Assembly: GCF_018143015.1 (NCBI RefSeq)
Contig: NC_054741.1
Span: forward strand, 6,993,683 to 7,057,682
Direction: 5' to 3'
Length of the DNA stretch: 64,000 nucleotides
DNA from: Lytechinus variegatus
Lineage: Eukaryota > Echinodermata > Echinoidea > Temnopleuroida > Toxopneustidae
The position numbers and the translations under genes are program-made. Positions 1-10,573 of the stretch are shown here, in pieces (the stretch's first letter is position 1; each line of letters starts with the position of its first letter). The notes beneath the pieces were generated by a model. It saw only the letters and a program-made list of their open reading frames with translations, did not search any database and had not been told where the DNA came from.

Positions 1-212
1 AGGGGGTACGGCATTTTTCTGATAAATATTGACTAGCAAAAAAAAAAGCTTCCATCTAAAACTGAAATCATTTGGTCAGCGAAAAATTTGACCAAAAAAA
101 GCCCTCGCTCTCACTTTCAAGGGGGGGGGGGGCACATTTGGGTAAAAGGGCATAATTAAATTGCAAATTTGGGTTATGGCTGTGGTTTAGTTTATCCTTT
201 TCCACTATTTAC
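1..212 (-). other. Intron after exon 2 of the I9/S8 protease gene, running off the window
   Basis: The minus-strand donor begins at 212 (GTAAATAG). Leftwards the sequence is A/T-rich with a long G run near 121-132 and no exon. The protease domain expected after the propeptide must lie outside the window. Confidence 0.6.
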
Positions 213-353
213 CTTCTGAAGAGCTTTATCGGTGAGTTTGGCTGAAAAGCCTTTGATGGCTGTCTTGTAGGTGTGTTTGATAGACACATTGCTGAAAGTC
301 CCGGTATTGTCTTCCATCAGAAGCTTCGTGATCACTTCTGCCTCATATCCGGG
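213..353 (-). CDS. Exon 2 of a secreted subtilisin-like protease (inhibitor I9 propeptide), partial gene
   Basis: This 141-bp exon reads 47 codons without a stop, from PGYEAEV through HTYKTAIKGFSAKL to TDKALQK. The pattern HTYK-x-x-x-KGFSAKLT-x-x-ALQK is typical of the peptidase inhibitor I9 domain, the propeptide that folds and inhibits subtilisin/proteinase-K-like (S8) proteases until it is cleaved off. A CAG acceptor (354-356) precedes it, and a GTAAATAG donor follows on the minus strand. It joins exon 1 in phase 0, so HYIVVME runs straight into PGYEAEV, as in I9 domains where YIV-x-x is the first strand. No catalytic S8 residues are in the window. The product could instead be a stand-alone I9 inhibitor. 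The exon and domain are well supported; the full gene identity is inferred. Confidence 0.82.
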
Positions 354-614
354 CTGAAAAGATGGAAGAATCATATTGATGTGCATTTTGAGATCAACGA
401 AACAATATTACTGATTACTGGAAAATAAGTGATATCATAATTTTTTTAGTAAATCATCCACACAAGGCATTGTTATGTATAAATGTATTCATGGTAACGC
501 CCTGTTAGACTATGCATGGACATAAATTATTAGAGATGGACATTCAACGCTATAATTTCTTTGATAGAACGAGATCGGTCGTCAAGTTATGTACATCTAT
601 GAGAACATACCTGT

Positions 615-1274
615 ACTGACCGCACATAAATGTTGTTAGCGCTAACAGTGCACTAACAGAGGCCATGTTGCAACCAGCAATGGTGCCTAATGTTACAATT
701 CTTTGATTAAAGGGCAAGTCCACCCCAACAAAAAGTTGATTCACATCCTGGTTGGCATGCAAATGAGACTGATGTCATCCACTCACTATTTCTTTTGTAT
801 TTTATTATATGAAATATGAAATATTCTAATTTCCTCCTCATTGTCAAGTGAAATAATAATTAATTCCACCCTCATAGATAGCATTGTTTAATACTATATG
901 ATTCAATCAAGTTGTTCCTTATTGTCAAATCTGTAGAAAATTAAAGAAATGTATAATTCAAACGATAAAAAACAAAAGAAATAGTGAGTGATGGACATCA
1001 TCGTTTGACACATCCAATTGTGCATATCACAGTTTTGTGAAAAATAAGCAAAACTTTAAAATGCCATAATTTTCTTATTTTACATTCGATTTTGATGAAA
1101 TTCTCAGTGTTAAACTTGTTTGATTTTTCTCTATTTATTCAAATCAACATTTTTCTGGGGTGGAATTGACCTTTAACATTGAAATGAATGTTTTGACTTA
1201 ACGATCCGAAATATGTGACTGCGCTTACTGCTAGCGCTCAGTTAGGCTAACAACGTTTCTGTGCGGTCGGCACT
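615..1274. repeat. Composite inverted-repeat element, copy 1, carrying a nested MITE
   Basis: The outer ends are inverted repeats: ACTGACCGCACA on the left and TGTGCGGTCGGCACT on the right. Each is followed inward by GCTAAC-rich sequence (TTAGCGCTAACAG). A TTAA-flanked MITE fills the middle. A second copy with the same outer ends and the same MITE junctions lies at 2014-2334, so the MITE was probably present before the element spread or duplicated. Confidence 0.7.
711..1172. mobile_element. TTAA-flanked MITE (AGGGCAAGTCCACC family)
   Basis: It starts AGGGCAAGTCCACCCC and ends GGGGTGGAATTGACCT, near-perfect inverted repeats extended inward by AAAAAG-TTGATT versus AATCAACATTTTT. It is bounded by TTAA at 707-710 and 1173-1176. 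There is no ORF. TTAA targeting recalls piggyBac-type transposition, but the superfamily is not proven. Relatives in the window are at 2097-2236, 41075-41600 and 49061-49628. Confidence 0.75.
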
Positions 1275-1330
1275 GGTGTTCGGCGACTACCAAGGCCTAT
1301 CTGATCATTTACAAAGGCACAGCTCTCCTG

Positions 1331-1542
1331 GGGGGTGTTTCACAAAGATTTAAGTATGACTTAGAGTCGCACTTAAATGTCTAGTTGCGCGCAGTATAAA
1401 AGGCATGACAGCATTGGTCAGATCATGCCAGGAGGACGCGCACTACTGCGTATTGATCAATAAGATTGCGCGTTGCATATCATGTACGCGTCGACATTTA
1501 AGTGCGACCTAAGTCATACTTAAATCTTTGTGAAACACCCCC
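1331..1542. mobile_element. Short MITE with ~48-bp terminal inverted repeats
   Basis: The left end GGGGGTGTTTCACAAAG and right end CTTTGTGAAACACCCCC are perfect inverted repeats. The match continues through TTTAAGTATGACTTA and GTCGCACTTAAATG with few mismatches. At 212 bp without an ORF it looks like a non-autonomous DNA element. The G/C-rich ends resemble hAT-derived MITEs, but I could not find a clean 8-bp target duplication. Confidence 0.75.
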
Positions 1543-2013
1543 TGCTTGTGATTTTGTTGGCTGATGCCCTGTGTTAGAATATGGTTTTTAATTAACATAC
1601 TTTAGATTTGAAGCAACAAAATTAAACAATCGATTTTGTGACATAAAGGAGGGGGAGGTTGTGTTTTAACGTTGCGTGACGGTGTGTGGTTGAGTGCGTG
1701 CTTATTGTTCTTTGTGTGCAGCTGTCTTATTCGTTTTAATCCTATACTGGTCTGACAATCATTTTTTAATCTACTTTAGCTTTTTAAACAGGACATCGAT
1801 TAAAAACAGCCTTTTGAATTGAATAATTCGATTTTCCTTTGAATGTATTTTGTGAACAAAATGAATATAGGGTCCTGTTTACTAAAATTAAGACCTTCAG
1901 CACACGCTCAGACTCAGAAGGGGGAAAAAGGTTATTTGAATCTACCAATGATAGGTTATAAGAATTGCATGTAAAACTCGAAGATTTTTTAAACAAAAGT
2001 AGTACCAACTTAT

Positions 2014-2334
2014 ACTGACCGCACAGAAATATTTAATGTTAGCGCTAACAGAGGCCTGTTACAACAGGTAATGCCGCGATGCCTAACGTTGCAACAATGA
2101 AAAATAAGCAAAACTTTAAAATTCCATAATTTTCTTATTTTACATTCGATTTTGATGAAATTCTCAGTGTTATACTCGTTTGATTTTTCTCAATTTATTC
2201 AAATCAACATTTTTCTGGGGTGGACTTGACCTTTAACATTGAAATAAATGTTTTTCCTTCACAATCAGAAAGATGTGACTGAACTTACTGTTGGCGCTCT
2301 GATAGGCTAACGACATGTCTGTGCGGTCGACACT
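2014..2334. repeat. Composite inverted-repeat element, copy 2, internally deleted
   Basis: It has the same outer ends as 615-1274 (ACTGACCGCACAGAAAT on the left, CTGTGCGGTCGACACT on the right). The nested MITE is reduced to its right part (about 2097-2236, ending GGGGTGGACTTGACCT). The left MITE terminus is gone, so this copy lost roughly 340 bp. Confidence 0.65.
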
Positions 2335-2706
2335 GAAATCCTGCCGAACATAACGAAATTGATTTTGAATGAAGAAATTGCATGATACAGCGCTTTAATA
2401 TTACATTCTGTCTCTCGGTGCTTAACATTGCAATTACGCCATTAATCGCATCCTTGCAAGCCCGAACACAAGTGTTTGCACTTTCTCCACTCCCTGGTGA
2501 GCATTCCAACAAGAGTTCTAAGACTCAATATAGCTCGACATACCACATAAGCTTTCGCAACCTACCGGATACCTGGGTTGAGAGCGGCAAAGTGTGGATA
2601 TACGCCGTTGCCAAAGGACGCTAGGCCGCGGTGGGATTCGACACACGACCCTCTAATCGCAAAGCGAGAGTATAATTACGAACCGCTACACCGCAACGCT
2701 CCCGCA
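2335..2706 (-). mobile_element. tRNA-derived SINE, minus strand
   Basis: Read on the minus strand, the head holds a box-A-like segment (GGTGTAGCGGTTCG) and a box-B-like segment (GTGTCGAATCC, plus-strand 2634-2644), spaced as in a tRNA gene. A non-tRNA body follows (GCGTCCTTTGGCAACGGCG, then GCCGCTCTCAACCCAGG). The same body begins other SINE copies at 8835 and 48160. Its 3' end abuts the composite element ending at 2334. Confidence 0.75.
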
Positions 2707-4460
2707 AGTATTTAAGTATATAGGCTACTTAAGTATTGGCCTACTGACTACTTATTTCAAGCGAATTGAATAAATCCTAATTTTCCGAGGAAGGCCAAAG
2801 AATTGATTTTTTGGGGTAAAATAAAAACTACTGAATACAAAATAAGAATGCGCACACTGCTGCAGGTTCGTTATTGATTATGGTTTTATCTCATTCATTC
2901 TGAATGTTTGTCGCCAAAGATACTTTCAGCTAAATACTTGCGGTATATTATTTTATTCGAAGACTGCCGATATATTTTTTATTTTAAAAAGAGTCCCTTT
3001 ATACCATATTTACTTTGTTTGAATACTTTCAAGACATGGCTTTATCCAGTTTGGTATCATTTACCGTCAAAGTAAAAATTCATTAAATTCTTGGCAACTT
3101 GCTGCGCGACTTTCCACTGTAAATTTTGCGGTCTTATACATTCAACAGGAGGCCATAAAAGTTTAGGGCATTTAAAGGATTTTCGTAAATTTCTACGCTA
3201 CGAACACAAAGAAATTTAACCCCAAAATTACGATTTCCCGGTGGGAAAACTATATATTTATTAAATATGCATTTAAGAGCATAATCTTGCACTCGTAAAT
3301 AATCTTCATTCTGAACCACCAGTCACTTGACAGGTCCAGAAAAAAACAGCTTCTTTTATCCAAGCGATAGTCGAACTAGAGGTGGGGGAGGGAGTTTAGG
3401 TAAAACCTTTGATCTAAAACATGATACAAACTTAATTATTTTCATGCAACAAAAAGTGTTGTTTTGCACTTAAGTTCAAATGTTTTTTTAATTATGACAA
3501 AGCTAAAAATCTAAGCTTTCATATGATATAGGTTTTATAAGAAGAGGTATTTTAGATGGGTCAGCAGCCTGATTTTTACAGGCCAAGTACATTTAGCAGA
3601 AGAATACTACACTCTAATTGGTCATTGAGACCACACACCCACTCAGATCCAACGTTCCATTGATGTGGCCTGACCAAGGTAGCCTTTTGACAAGGCCTTG
3701 TGACTTTCCTCGTCAAGCAGTGGCTGAGACGAGACTAGCGGCAGCTGTTGTTCTGAAACTATCCAGCCAATCAGAACTCTGGATTTGTTGCTACTCAGAA
3801 TTTTCGAAAATCTCGTCTTGCATTTTGATGAGAAAAGCTGGCCGCTGACCCATAATTTAAAGGTGCCACATATCAAGAGTGACGTTGTAAGAAAGTAGAG
3901 TTTGAGCTTTCTGATGATGTAAATAGTATTTATGCCTGAATCAGAGTTTTGTACATTCTTCAATATAAAACAGAAGAAAAATCCATTTGAGGCATCTTTT
4001 CTGGCCTAAAATGAACTTATTTATCACTTTTTTATTCAAAAGTAGTGACCAATATCTTGAAGAGTTAAAATTAACTATTTCCTGTGTTACAAATATGATA
4101 AAGTTTACTGGGGGGGGGGGTGGTTAAATTCTTTAAGTCTCACTATTCACAATATTTTACAGGGATATTCAGCCACGAAAGGACTTGGATAAATCTTGCT
4201 GTTTGCTCATTAGCATATACCTGCAGACTGACTGCCACTGAACGAGAAATTCCAGTTCAGTGCTCTGAACGCCTATTGACAAGAAAAACATGCCTATTAA
4301 CAAGAAAAACATCCTTTGATCGTCGAAAGCTATTCAACCATCATGTCTCTGTCCAGATCGCTTATTCAGGTAACTACAAAAAAAACTCCGAAATCCCAAC
4401 CAATCTTGTATTATTCTTCCAGCTTTTCATCTCCAGCACACCGTTCACTACCCACGTCAT
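2707..4460. other. Intronic stretch with no recognised feature
   Basis: This is A/T-rich sequence with short scattered ORFs, none resembling a known domain and none with conserved splice context. A G run sits near 4110. Confidence 0.5.
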
Positions 4461-6141
4461 CATGGGTGTCGATCACGGGGGGGATGGGGGGGGATATATC
4501 CCCCCAATATTTCAAGTGGGGGGGATGGCCTGTATTATCATCCCCCCCAATAATTTAGGGTAGAAAAATTATAATAATGATGATGAAAAAATGTAAAGTT
4601 TGATCATGATGATTATAGTATGCCATCAATCAGTTTGTTTCCCTCACAATTTGTGTATATTGTTATTAAATAAAAACATTCTTTTTCAGGACTATTCGGG
4701 GACTATTAAACAGATGAGTGGAGGTTCAAGATGAAAAAGAATGAAATGTTTATGTATATGATATTTTTTAACACATGGCATAAAAGGACCCCAACGAAAA
4801 ACAACTTTTGTTGATAGGGTGTTCCATCCCACCAGTGGCGAATAAATTAATTTTGATAAATCAATTAATTCAAAAGGGTGGAAAAATAAACAGGAGTAAA
4901 AGGGTGGCAAGATAAATCGTCTAAGCGGTAAGCCCGATGGTGCACGAGAAGCCATACAGTTTGAAATTTGTGCTAGTCTTAATTGGTCCGAATCTGCATT
5001 TTATCATCGCGCATTAAGAAAAAAGATACTGCCAGTCGGGTTGTATACACAAAGGCGTTGATCCTCAATAATTCTGCATGTGCCACTAAAAAATTAAATA
5101 AGATTGTAATGTTACACTGAAATCAGAAAGCGAGATTGAGATACCAACTCGATTTTGATTCATAAAATTGTGCTCAAAATGTCTGCTTTTCAGATTGGAA
5201 TATAAAAATTTTCAGCTCGCGCTCGCATCATTTCTGTACCAAAAACCCATACTTTTCCTGATGAAATAAGTGAGTAGAATGTCCCGTTTTCAGTTCTAAA
5301 CCTCAAAAGAACTCCTGCTTCGATTTGTAATAATCTTTTGTTGGATATATATCTTCTTCTTTATTAAAAGCGTCCAATAATCTGTCATTTTTTTCCAGAT
5401 CGAAATATCAAAATTTTCAGCTCGCGCTTTGCGCTCGCATCTATTGTTCTTCTAGACAAACATCTTAATCATTGGTACCAAAAATGCATAGAATATCAAG
5501 CTTTCAGGTCAGAATATAAAGAAATTTCAGCTCGTTCTCTAGTCAGATACATGTATCTATCCTCCTCATGAGTTACTACAAACAAACCTAAACAGGTACA
5601 TTTTTCCTGTTTTCATGTCATACTAAAAAATTTCAGCTCGCGCTTCGCGCTCGCATTGTTGGTGAGGGGGAGATATGTGTCTCTTTCTCATGAGTCATAT
5701 ATATATTTATATATATAGGCCTATATGCAGATATGTGTGTGGGTGAGTTTGTTTGTTTTGTGTGATAGAGCGCCTTTGGAACGTTGATTCATGATTTTGC
5801 CCCCCCCCATCTGAAAAATGGATCGACGCCCCTGTGTATACATCATGCTCAATAAACAGATCACTATGTACAATTGTACATGGTCCAGACAATTTTTGTC
5901 ATTTTTTTCTTTCGCATGAGTTTAGAATAGGCTTACTTGTAACACAAATAAAATTTTCAAAAAAATTATAAAAGTAAAGTACACTACAACAATGAAGGAA
6001 TTTCCAAGAACACCATGCATATCACCCACTCCCAAATGTCCTAACTTGTGATTTTAGTGGGGGTAATGTTGAAAGATCCCCATCCACAAGAAAATTTGTG
6101 TCAATCATCCCCCCAACCAAGAATACCGATCGACAGCCATG
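4461..6141. mobile_element. hAT-type non-autonomous element, 1.68 kb, with perfect 8-bp target duplication
   Basis: The ends CATGGGTGTCGATC (from 4461) and GATCGACAGCCATG (to 6141) are inverted repeats with one mismatch. They are flanked by the identical 8-mer CACGTCAT at 4453-4460 and 6142-6149, the hAT signature. G/C runs lie just inside both ends. The interior has no transposase ORF but carries the GCGCTTCGCGC tandem repeats. Another terminus-like block, GATCGACGCCCCTG, ends near 5833 and may mark a nested relative. Confidence 0.8.
5205..5665 (+). repeat. Tandem repeats with TTTCAGCTCGCGCTTCGCGCTCGCAT core, inside the hAT-type element
   Basis: Degenerate units carry TTCAGCTCGCGCT and GCGCTCGCAT near 5213, 5418, 5527 and 5632. 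Between cores, AATATCAAAATTTT-type sequence recurs. The same repeat appears at 19231-20060 and, inverted, at 39995-40250. Confidence 0.7.
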
Positions 6142-6572
6142 CACGTCATACCCCCTTTTTATTACAGGGGGGGGGGGTCTGGAACTCTTCCTGTAAATCA
6201 TAATATGTTCTGTAATTTCTAGATCAAGAGTTTTTTTTGTTACCCTTATGAAAGCTACCGTTTCATTATTTTAATTGTAGATTATCGCCATGAGACACTC
6301 TTACAACCGGGAGATGGGTGTTTTAGAACTGAAGTGTAAATTCAAATTTTATTATTGATTGTGATTTTATGATTGTCATAAAAGTCCTCGATCTTTGCAG
6401 AGGGCTACTTACCGGGGAAAGTAGATCACTGTCTTATAAGTCAAGATAGACTTGTGATGGTATAGAGAAACGGGGCCCCAGACCTATCTCCCAACATTAT
6501 TTTATCCTCTCTCATTTCTTTAAAACCTTGCACACCCCAAAACAAAACACATTTACATTACTCTACAACTTA

Positions 6573-6811
6573 CACTGTAAAAGCCGTGGTGTTAAAACTG
6601 ACACCAGTTGGTGTTAATAGAGGACCACACCCTGAAGTGTTAAAATTATTCCCTAGAGATTGAATCTAACACCAAAGAGTGTAAATATAACAACCAAAGG
6701 TGTTGTTATTACACCTATAGGTGTAAAACTAACACCACCAATTTAACACCGGTGTAAAACGACTGGTGTGGTCCTCTATGTACACCGGTTAGCACCACAG
6801 TTTTTGCTGTG
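6573..6811. mobile_element. 239-bp palindromic MITE flanked by TA
   Basis: The ends are CACTGTAAAAGCCGTGGTG and CACCACAGTTTTTGCTGTG, with TA dinucleotides outside (6571-6572 and 6812-6813). The interior is built of self-complementary GGTGTTA/TAACACC units, so nearly the whole element can fold. It has the same length and architecture as 14400-14638. A TA target suggests Tc1/mariner-type mobilisation (inference). Confidence 0.75.
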
Positions 6812-6816
6812 TATAA

Positions 6817-7087
6817 CAGGGCCGTCACCAGCTTTTTTCTAGGGGGGGGGGGTGCTTTTTATGAAAAAAAAAACACAAAAACACAAAAAACAACGTATTA
6901 ACTCAATTTCATGCAGTTATATAGCCCGCCGGCCAGAATGGATATAGAAAGTACATACTGGTCAACATGCCTATTGTTCCTCAATGCAGTTTCGGTGTCT
7001 GTGTGTCTTTTTTTTTTTTTTTTTTTTGGTTCTGAAGGGGGGTGCGTTCGCACCCTCCGCACCCCCCCCCCCCTGGCGACGGCCCTG
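6817..7087. mobile_element. Short MITE with CAGGGCCGTC ends
   Basis: It starts CAGGGCCGTCACCAGC and ends CTGGCGACGGCCCTG. Poly-G (6841-6852) and poly-C (7064-7074) lie inside the ends, and a T run is internal. The immediate flanks share TATAA on both sides. There is no ORF. It sits directly beside the palindrome ending at 6811. Confidence 0.7.
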
Positions 7088-7483
7088 TATAATGTCATAA
7101 TATTAAGACAAATTTTACCCAGTTCTCAAATTTCGAGACACTTACTATGGGACGCTTATGAACTTTCAAATGTAAAATACTTCAGTCACTTTCTTAACAC
7201 TAATCAAAATTTGATATTAACAGACGTTTTCTGAAGAACTGCGTCGATATTATTGCGTCTCCCAAGCAGCTTGTTCAGTCACTTAATTGATTTTAAGACT
7301 TGAAACCACAATGAAGCACACACAACCCCCTTCATCATCGAATAATATTTTATATATATATTATTTATTTGTATATAAGTAGCACATTCTCTTAATAACT
7401 TATACACTGATTTGATTAAAAAAAAACAATTTCGTCTTCAACATGTTCAAACATTATAGAACGTTTGGTGCCTGAAGAGTAAA

Positions 7484-8015
7484 AGGGATGGTCCGGGCTG
7501 AAATTAGTTATATCTTAATACATAGAGTAGGATTCACTTAGCAAAATGCCGAAAATTTCATCAATATTTAGCAATATTTTGTGAAAACAGTCGTCATGAA
7601 TATTCTTTAGGTGGGCTGATGATGTCACATCTCCACTTTCCGTTTTTTTTTAATGTTATTACATTTTTTCAATATTTCGTGTGAATAATAGGTCTCCCTT
7701 ATAATGAAATAAGTTGCAGCAATAAATATCTAATGCACTAAATTAGTTGTCAATCAATTTTTTCTAGTTCTTGGAGGAAAAGATTTGAATACACCTAATT
7801 TCATAAAATAATATACAAAAGAACAAGTGGAGATGTGACAACATCAGCCCACCTAATGAATATTCATGACGACTGTTTTCATAAAATATTGCCAAACTTT
7901 AAAATTCAATAACTTTGTCATTTGTTATCCGATTTAGATGAAATTTTCGGCATTTTGCTTAGTGAATTCTACTCTATTTATTAAACTATAAATATTTTCA
8001 GCCCGGACCACCCCT
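7484..8015. mobile_element. MITE of the AGGGATGGTCCGGGCTGAAA family, copy 1
   Basis: The ends AGGGATGGTCCGGGCTGAAA and TTTTCAGCCCGGACCACCCCT are inverted repeats. Internal complementary blocks include GAATATTCATGACGACTGTT and its reverse complement. Flanks are TAAA and TTTA, decayed TTAA-like. A closely related copy lies at 40347-40900, and a fragment near 27975-28170. Confidence 0.75.
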
Positions 8016-8062
8016 TTTAGTTTAAGACAGGAACGGTTATGGCAGAAATTAGTCTAACTCAC

Positions 8063-8176
8063 CTCCATCACAACTATGTAGTGATCTTTAATCGCATCTT
8101 CCACCTTATAGAATGTGGCATTTTTAGCCGTTGTTGCAACCACCAAGGCTGATAAAACCGTGAAAATTAGCTGCAT
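8063..8176 (-). CDS. Exon 1 of a secreted subtilisin-like protease: signal peptide and start of the I9 propeptide
   Basis: The ATG lies at 8174-8176 on the minus strand and the exon codes 38 residues. MQLIFTVLSALVVATTA is a classic signal peptide: one polar residue, a hydrophobic core, and small residues before a likely cleavage. KNATFYKVEDAIKDHYIVVME follows, and its YIVVM is the first strand of an I9 fold. A perfect GTGAGT donor follows at 8057-8062. The phase-0 junction continues into PGYEAEV at 353. Known biology: I9 propeptides act as intramolecular chaperones and inhibitors of secreted S8 proteases. The extracellular or vesicular location is inferred from the signal peptide. This exon is too short to stand out as an ORF, and the coding call rests on the combined signal peptide, donor and I9 continuity. 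Confidence 0.8.
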
Positions 8177-8616
8177 CGTGCTTCCCCACCGTTCCGACTG
8201 ATTCAGACCAGAAACGATACCAACCAAACCTTTCTACTGGAGAGTTCTGCAAGCGTGGGGTGTTCAGCTCGATAAATGGCGCCACCCTTTCAAGTAAGTT
8301 TATTATAATGTCCCCCAAGACTTCGGAAAGAAAGACGTCTGTGCATTGGAGCCCAGTAGGCTCAAAGAATTTTTTTATGTATTGATTACAACAATCGATA
8401 ACCCGATAGTTATATAACGTCAGGATTCGTTATGGATGAGAGGATCTGTGAATAATATGTTTATCTACATGATATTACAATAGTCTGATCCCCTAACTCC
8501 AGATTTACGTGATTAAGATGCCAATAGGATCACTGGGCCGATTAAAAGATAAAGTTGTAACGTATTCGTCAGAGCAATCTCTAAACAGTCTAATTCCTTA
8601 AAAAAATGCAAGTCAT
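8177..8616. promoter_or_regulatory. Upstream region of the protease gene, no defined promoter element
   Basis: This should contain the 5'UTR and promoter of the minus-strand gene. I see no convincing TATA box or initiator, only a weak minus-strand CATTTATC near 8272-8279. No other feature is visible. Confidence 0.3.
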
Positions 8617-8776
8617 ATCACAATGGAGAGCTGAGAGACTTTTGTCAAAAGTTGATGGAATCTCTTGACTCTGGGCAACAACATATTTGCAATTGTTCGT
8701 CCGATGGAAATATTCGGATCATCTGCTGTCCCACTCCCAGTCTTTCGACAAAGGCCTCTCAGCTCTCCATTGTGAT
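8617..8776. mobile_element. 160-bp MITE with 30-bp inverted repeats
   Basis: The left arm starts ATCACAATGGAGAGCTGAGA and the right arm ends TCTCAGCTCTCCATTGTGAT. About 28 of 30 positions match. No ORF and no clear target duplication. Confidence 0.7.
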
Positions 8777-8834
8777 TTCTATTTGCTTAGTAATAGCGAA
8801 GTTATTCAAAAATACATCGATTTTCTAAACTGGT

Positions 8835-9545
8835 AACATGCACTCGCGTCCTTTGGCAAGGCGTTTATGTACATTTGCCGCTCTCCACTCATGTGTAGTA
8901 AATGGGTACCAGGTATGAAGGAATAGGCCAGTTCGTAGTTACTTATGGACAATTTTGGTCAAATGACCTTTCATTTCTTTCATTATGATAGGCAGATTTC
9001 AAAGCAAGATATTACGTAAGCTTGCCTTACATAGCAGGATGAAGAAATTGAATAGACCAGGTGACTAGAATAGCACAGCAATGAACAATATATGAAGGTA
9101 TTTGTTGCATTCCTATATACTTTGAATGCATATCATAGCATGGGATAGCATGTTGCACAATGTTCTTGACAAACTGTGAAATACCATATTCGTGGACGCA
9201 TTGTTGTTTTTGCGGATGTAAATGAAAACCACAATTCAAAAGAAAATATGAATAATCAAGACATCACAGTAGGTGCTTAGATTTTAAACCACCATGTCAC
9301 TTTAGTACAAATGACCTTCCTCTCTCAGGCTGATCATGCGTATAATCTTTTGATCATCATGATCATGCGCAAAAAGGAACTACGAACTGGCTTATTCCTT
9401 GAATGCTCGAGCGTCCGATCAGGAAAGCCGTGCTAAAGCCGTAGCCGGTGTAGTATGCAGCGCTTAAAACATTTTGTATTTAGCGCGATATAAATGTAAC
9501 TATGTTATTATTCTAATCATTATTATCATTATTACTATAACAAAA
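8835..9545 (+). mobile_element. 5'-truncated tRNA-derived SINE split by a MITE
   Basis: The SINE body reads CGTCCTTTGGCAAGGCG, then TTGCCGCTCTCCACTC and AAATGGGTACCAGGTATGAA up to 8919. It resumes at 9399 with TTGAATGCTCGAGCG, then GCAGCGCTTA and TATTTAGCGCGATATAAATG, ending in an A/T-rich tail with ATTATT repeats. The tRNA head is missing. A minus-strand tail of the same family is at 36913-37020. Confidence 0.65.
8920..9398. mobile_element. MITE inserted in the SINE body
   Basis: The ends GGAATAGGCCAGTTCGTAGTT and AACTACGAACTGGCTTATTCC are inverted repeats of about 21 bp. TGAA occurs at both edges (8916-8919 and 9400-9403), a possible short target duplication. No ORF of note. Confidence 0.65.
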
Positions 9546-9617
9546 CTTGGAGTCCAGTTTGCACAAAATGAATTACTATGTAGTCTGAGGCGGACCTCTG
9601 GTAAACTTTACGTTTGT

Positions 9618-9773
9618 CAAGGGCGGAAATCTCTCCCCAAAGGTAGGGGGAACAGGGGCTGGAAAATTTGACAAATTAAAAAAGGAAAAAAAGAGGTTGT
9701 CACCCCAAATGTAAGGTCGTTTCGACCAAAAAAGAAATGTGACAAGCAAATCCCCCTTGGATTTCCGCCCATG
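9618..9773. mobile_element. 156-bp hAT-type MITE with perfect 8-bp target duplication
   Basis: It starts CAAGGGCGGAAATC and ends GATTTCCGCCCATG, a 14-bp inverted repeat with one mismatch. The identical flanks ACGTTTGT at 9610-9617 and 9774-9781 match hAT's 8-bp duplication. Confidence 0.8.
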
Positions 9774-10056
9774 ACGTTTGTCAATAAATGAATAACCTTT
9801 GTTTGAAAAAGGTATTTGCGTACTTTGCGCTCGAATTATTTGTCTCTATCTTCTTTGCAAAAATAAGACGTGCTTAAAACTTAAATCTTTACCCTTCATG
9901 AACCAAGAAAAATCAGCTTGAAGTTGATCAGTAAAAATGTTGGTGATTTTTTTTACTGCCCCCCCCCCTCCCCTCCATTGACAAAAGCTGGATCTTCCCC
10001 TGTCTTTGGTCCAGACCCCGAAAATGTAGGTTACGCATATTTACCCAGTAATTTAA

Positions 10057-10573
10057 AGGGCAAGTTCGCCCTGAAAAAAAAGTTTATTTTAAAAATAGAA
10101 AAAAAAGTATTGCCGAAGGTTTGAGAAAATCCATCAAAGTGAAAAAAAAAAGTTATCAGAATTTTGATTATTTTATTTGTTACGCTATATGCGTACAGCT
10201 TTCCTCCATATGGTATGGTAAAAAAGAAATCGACGAAATGTAATTTTCTCAGAAAATTGAGAACGGTTTTTAATAGCTCTATGGTTTTTACTGTACCTTT
10301 AGAATGTTAATAGAAAAATCTTTTCACACTCGTTCCTAAAAAGAAAACAAAAATAAATCATTACGAATCATTAAACAAATTGAAATAATATGCATTTTAT
10401 ATTACATATGGGACAGCTGCTCGTTTATCACGTCACAAATCCGAAACTGAAAATTCTAATAACTTTCTTAATCTTTAAAGAAATTATCCTAAAACCTCGT
10501 TCTTCTCCAATATTTTAAATTATTTTTTTCTGCTAATCTTACAACGAACTGTTCTTCAGGGTGAAATTCCCCT
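10057..10573. mobile_element. TTAA-associated MITE with AGGGCAAGTTCGCCCTGAA ends
   Basis: The left end AGGGCAAGTTCGCCCTGAA is preceded by TTAA (10053-10056). The right end TTCAGGGTGAAATTCCCCT is its imperfect inverted repeat. The body is A/T-rich with no ORF. The ends resemble the other TTAA-flanked families in the window. Confidence 0.65.

Larger units (their letters stand above)
354..8062 (-). other. Large transposon-filled intron of the I9/S8 protease gene
   Basis: This 7.7-kb intron is bounded on the minus strand by GTGAGT (8057-8062) and a pyrimidine-rich CAG acceptor (354-356). It contains at least eight separately listed repeats, and no other exon was recognised. Unlisted stretches longer than 300 bases (354-614, 1543-2013, 2707-4460, 6142-6572) show no gene. 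Confidence 0.7.

Noticed and set aside
4120..4563. 147-codon plus-strand ORF
   Set aside because: Low-complexity end with Gly/Pro from G and C runs; it crosses the terminus of the hAT-type element at 4461 and shows no domain.
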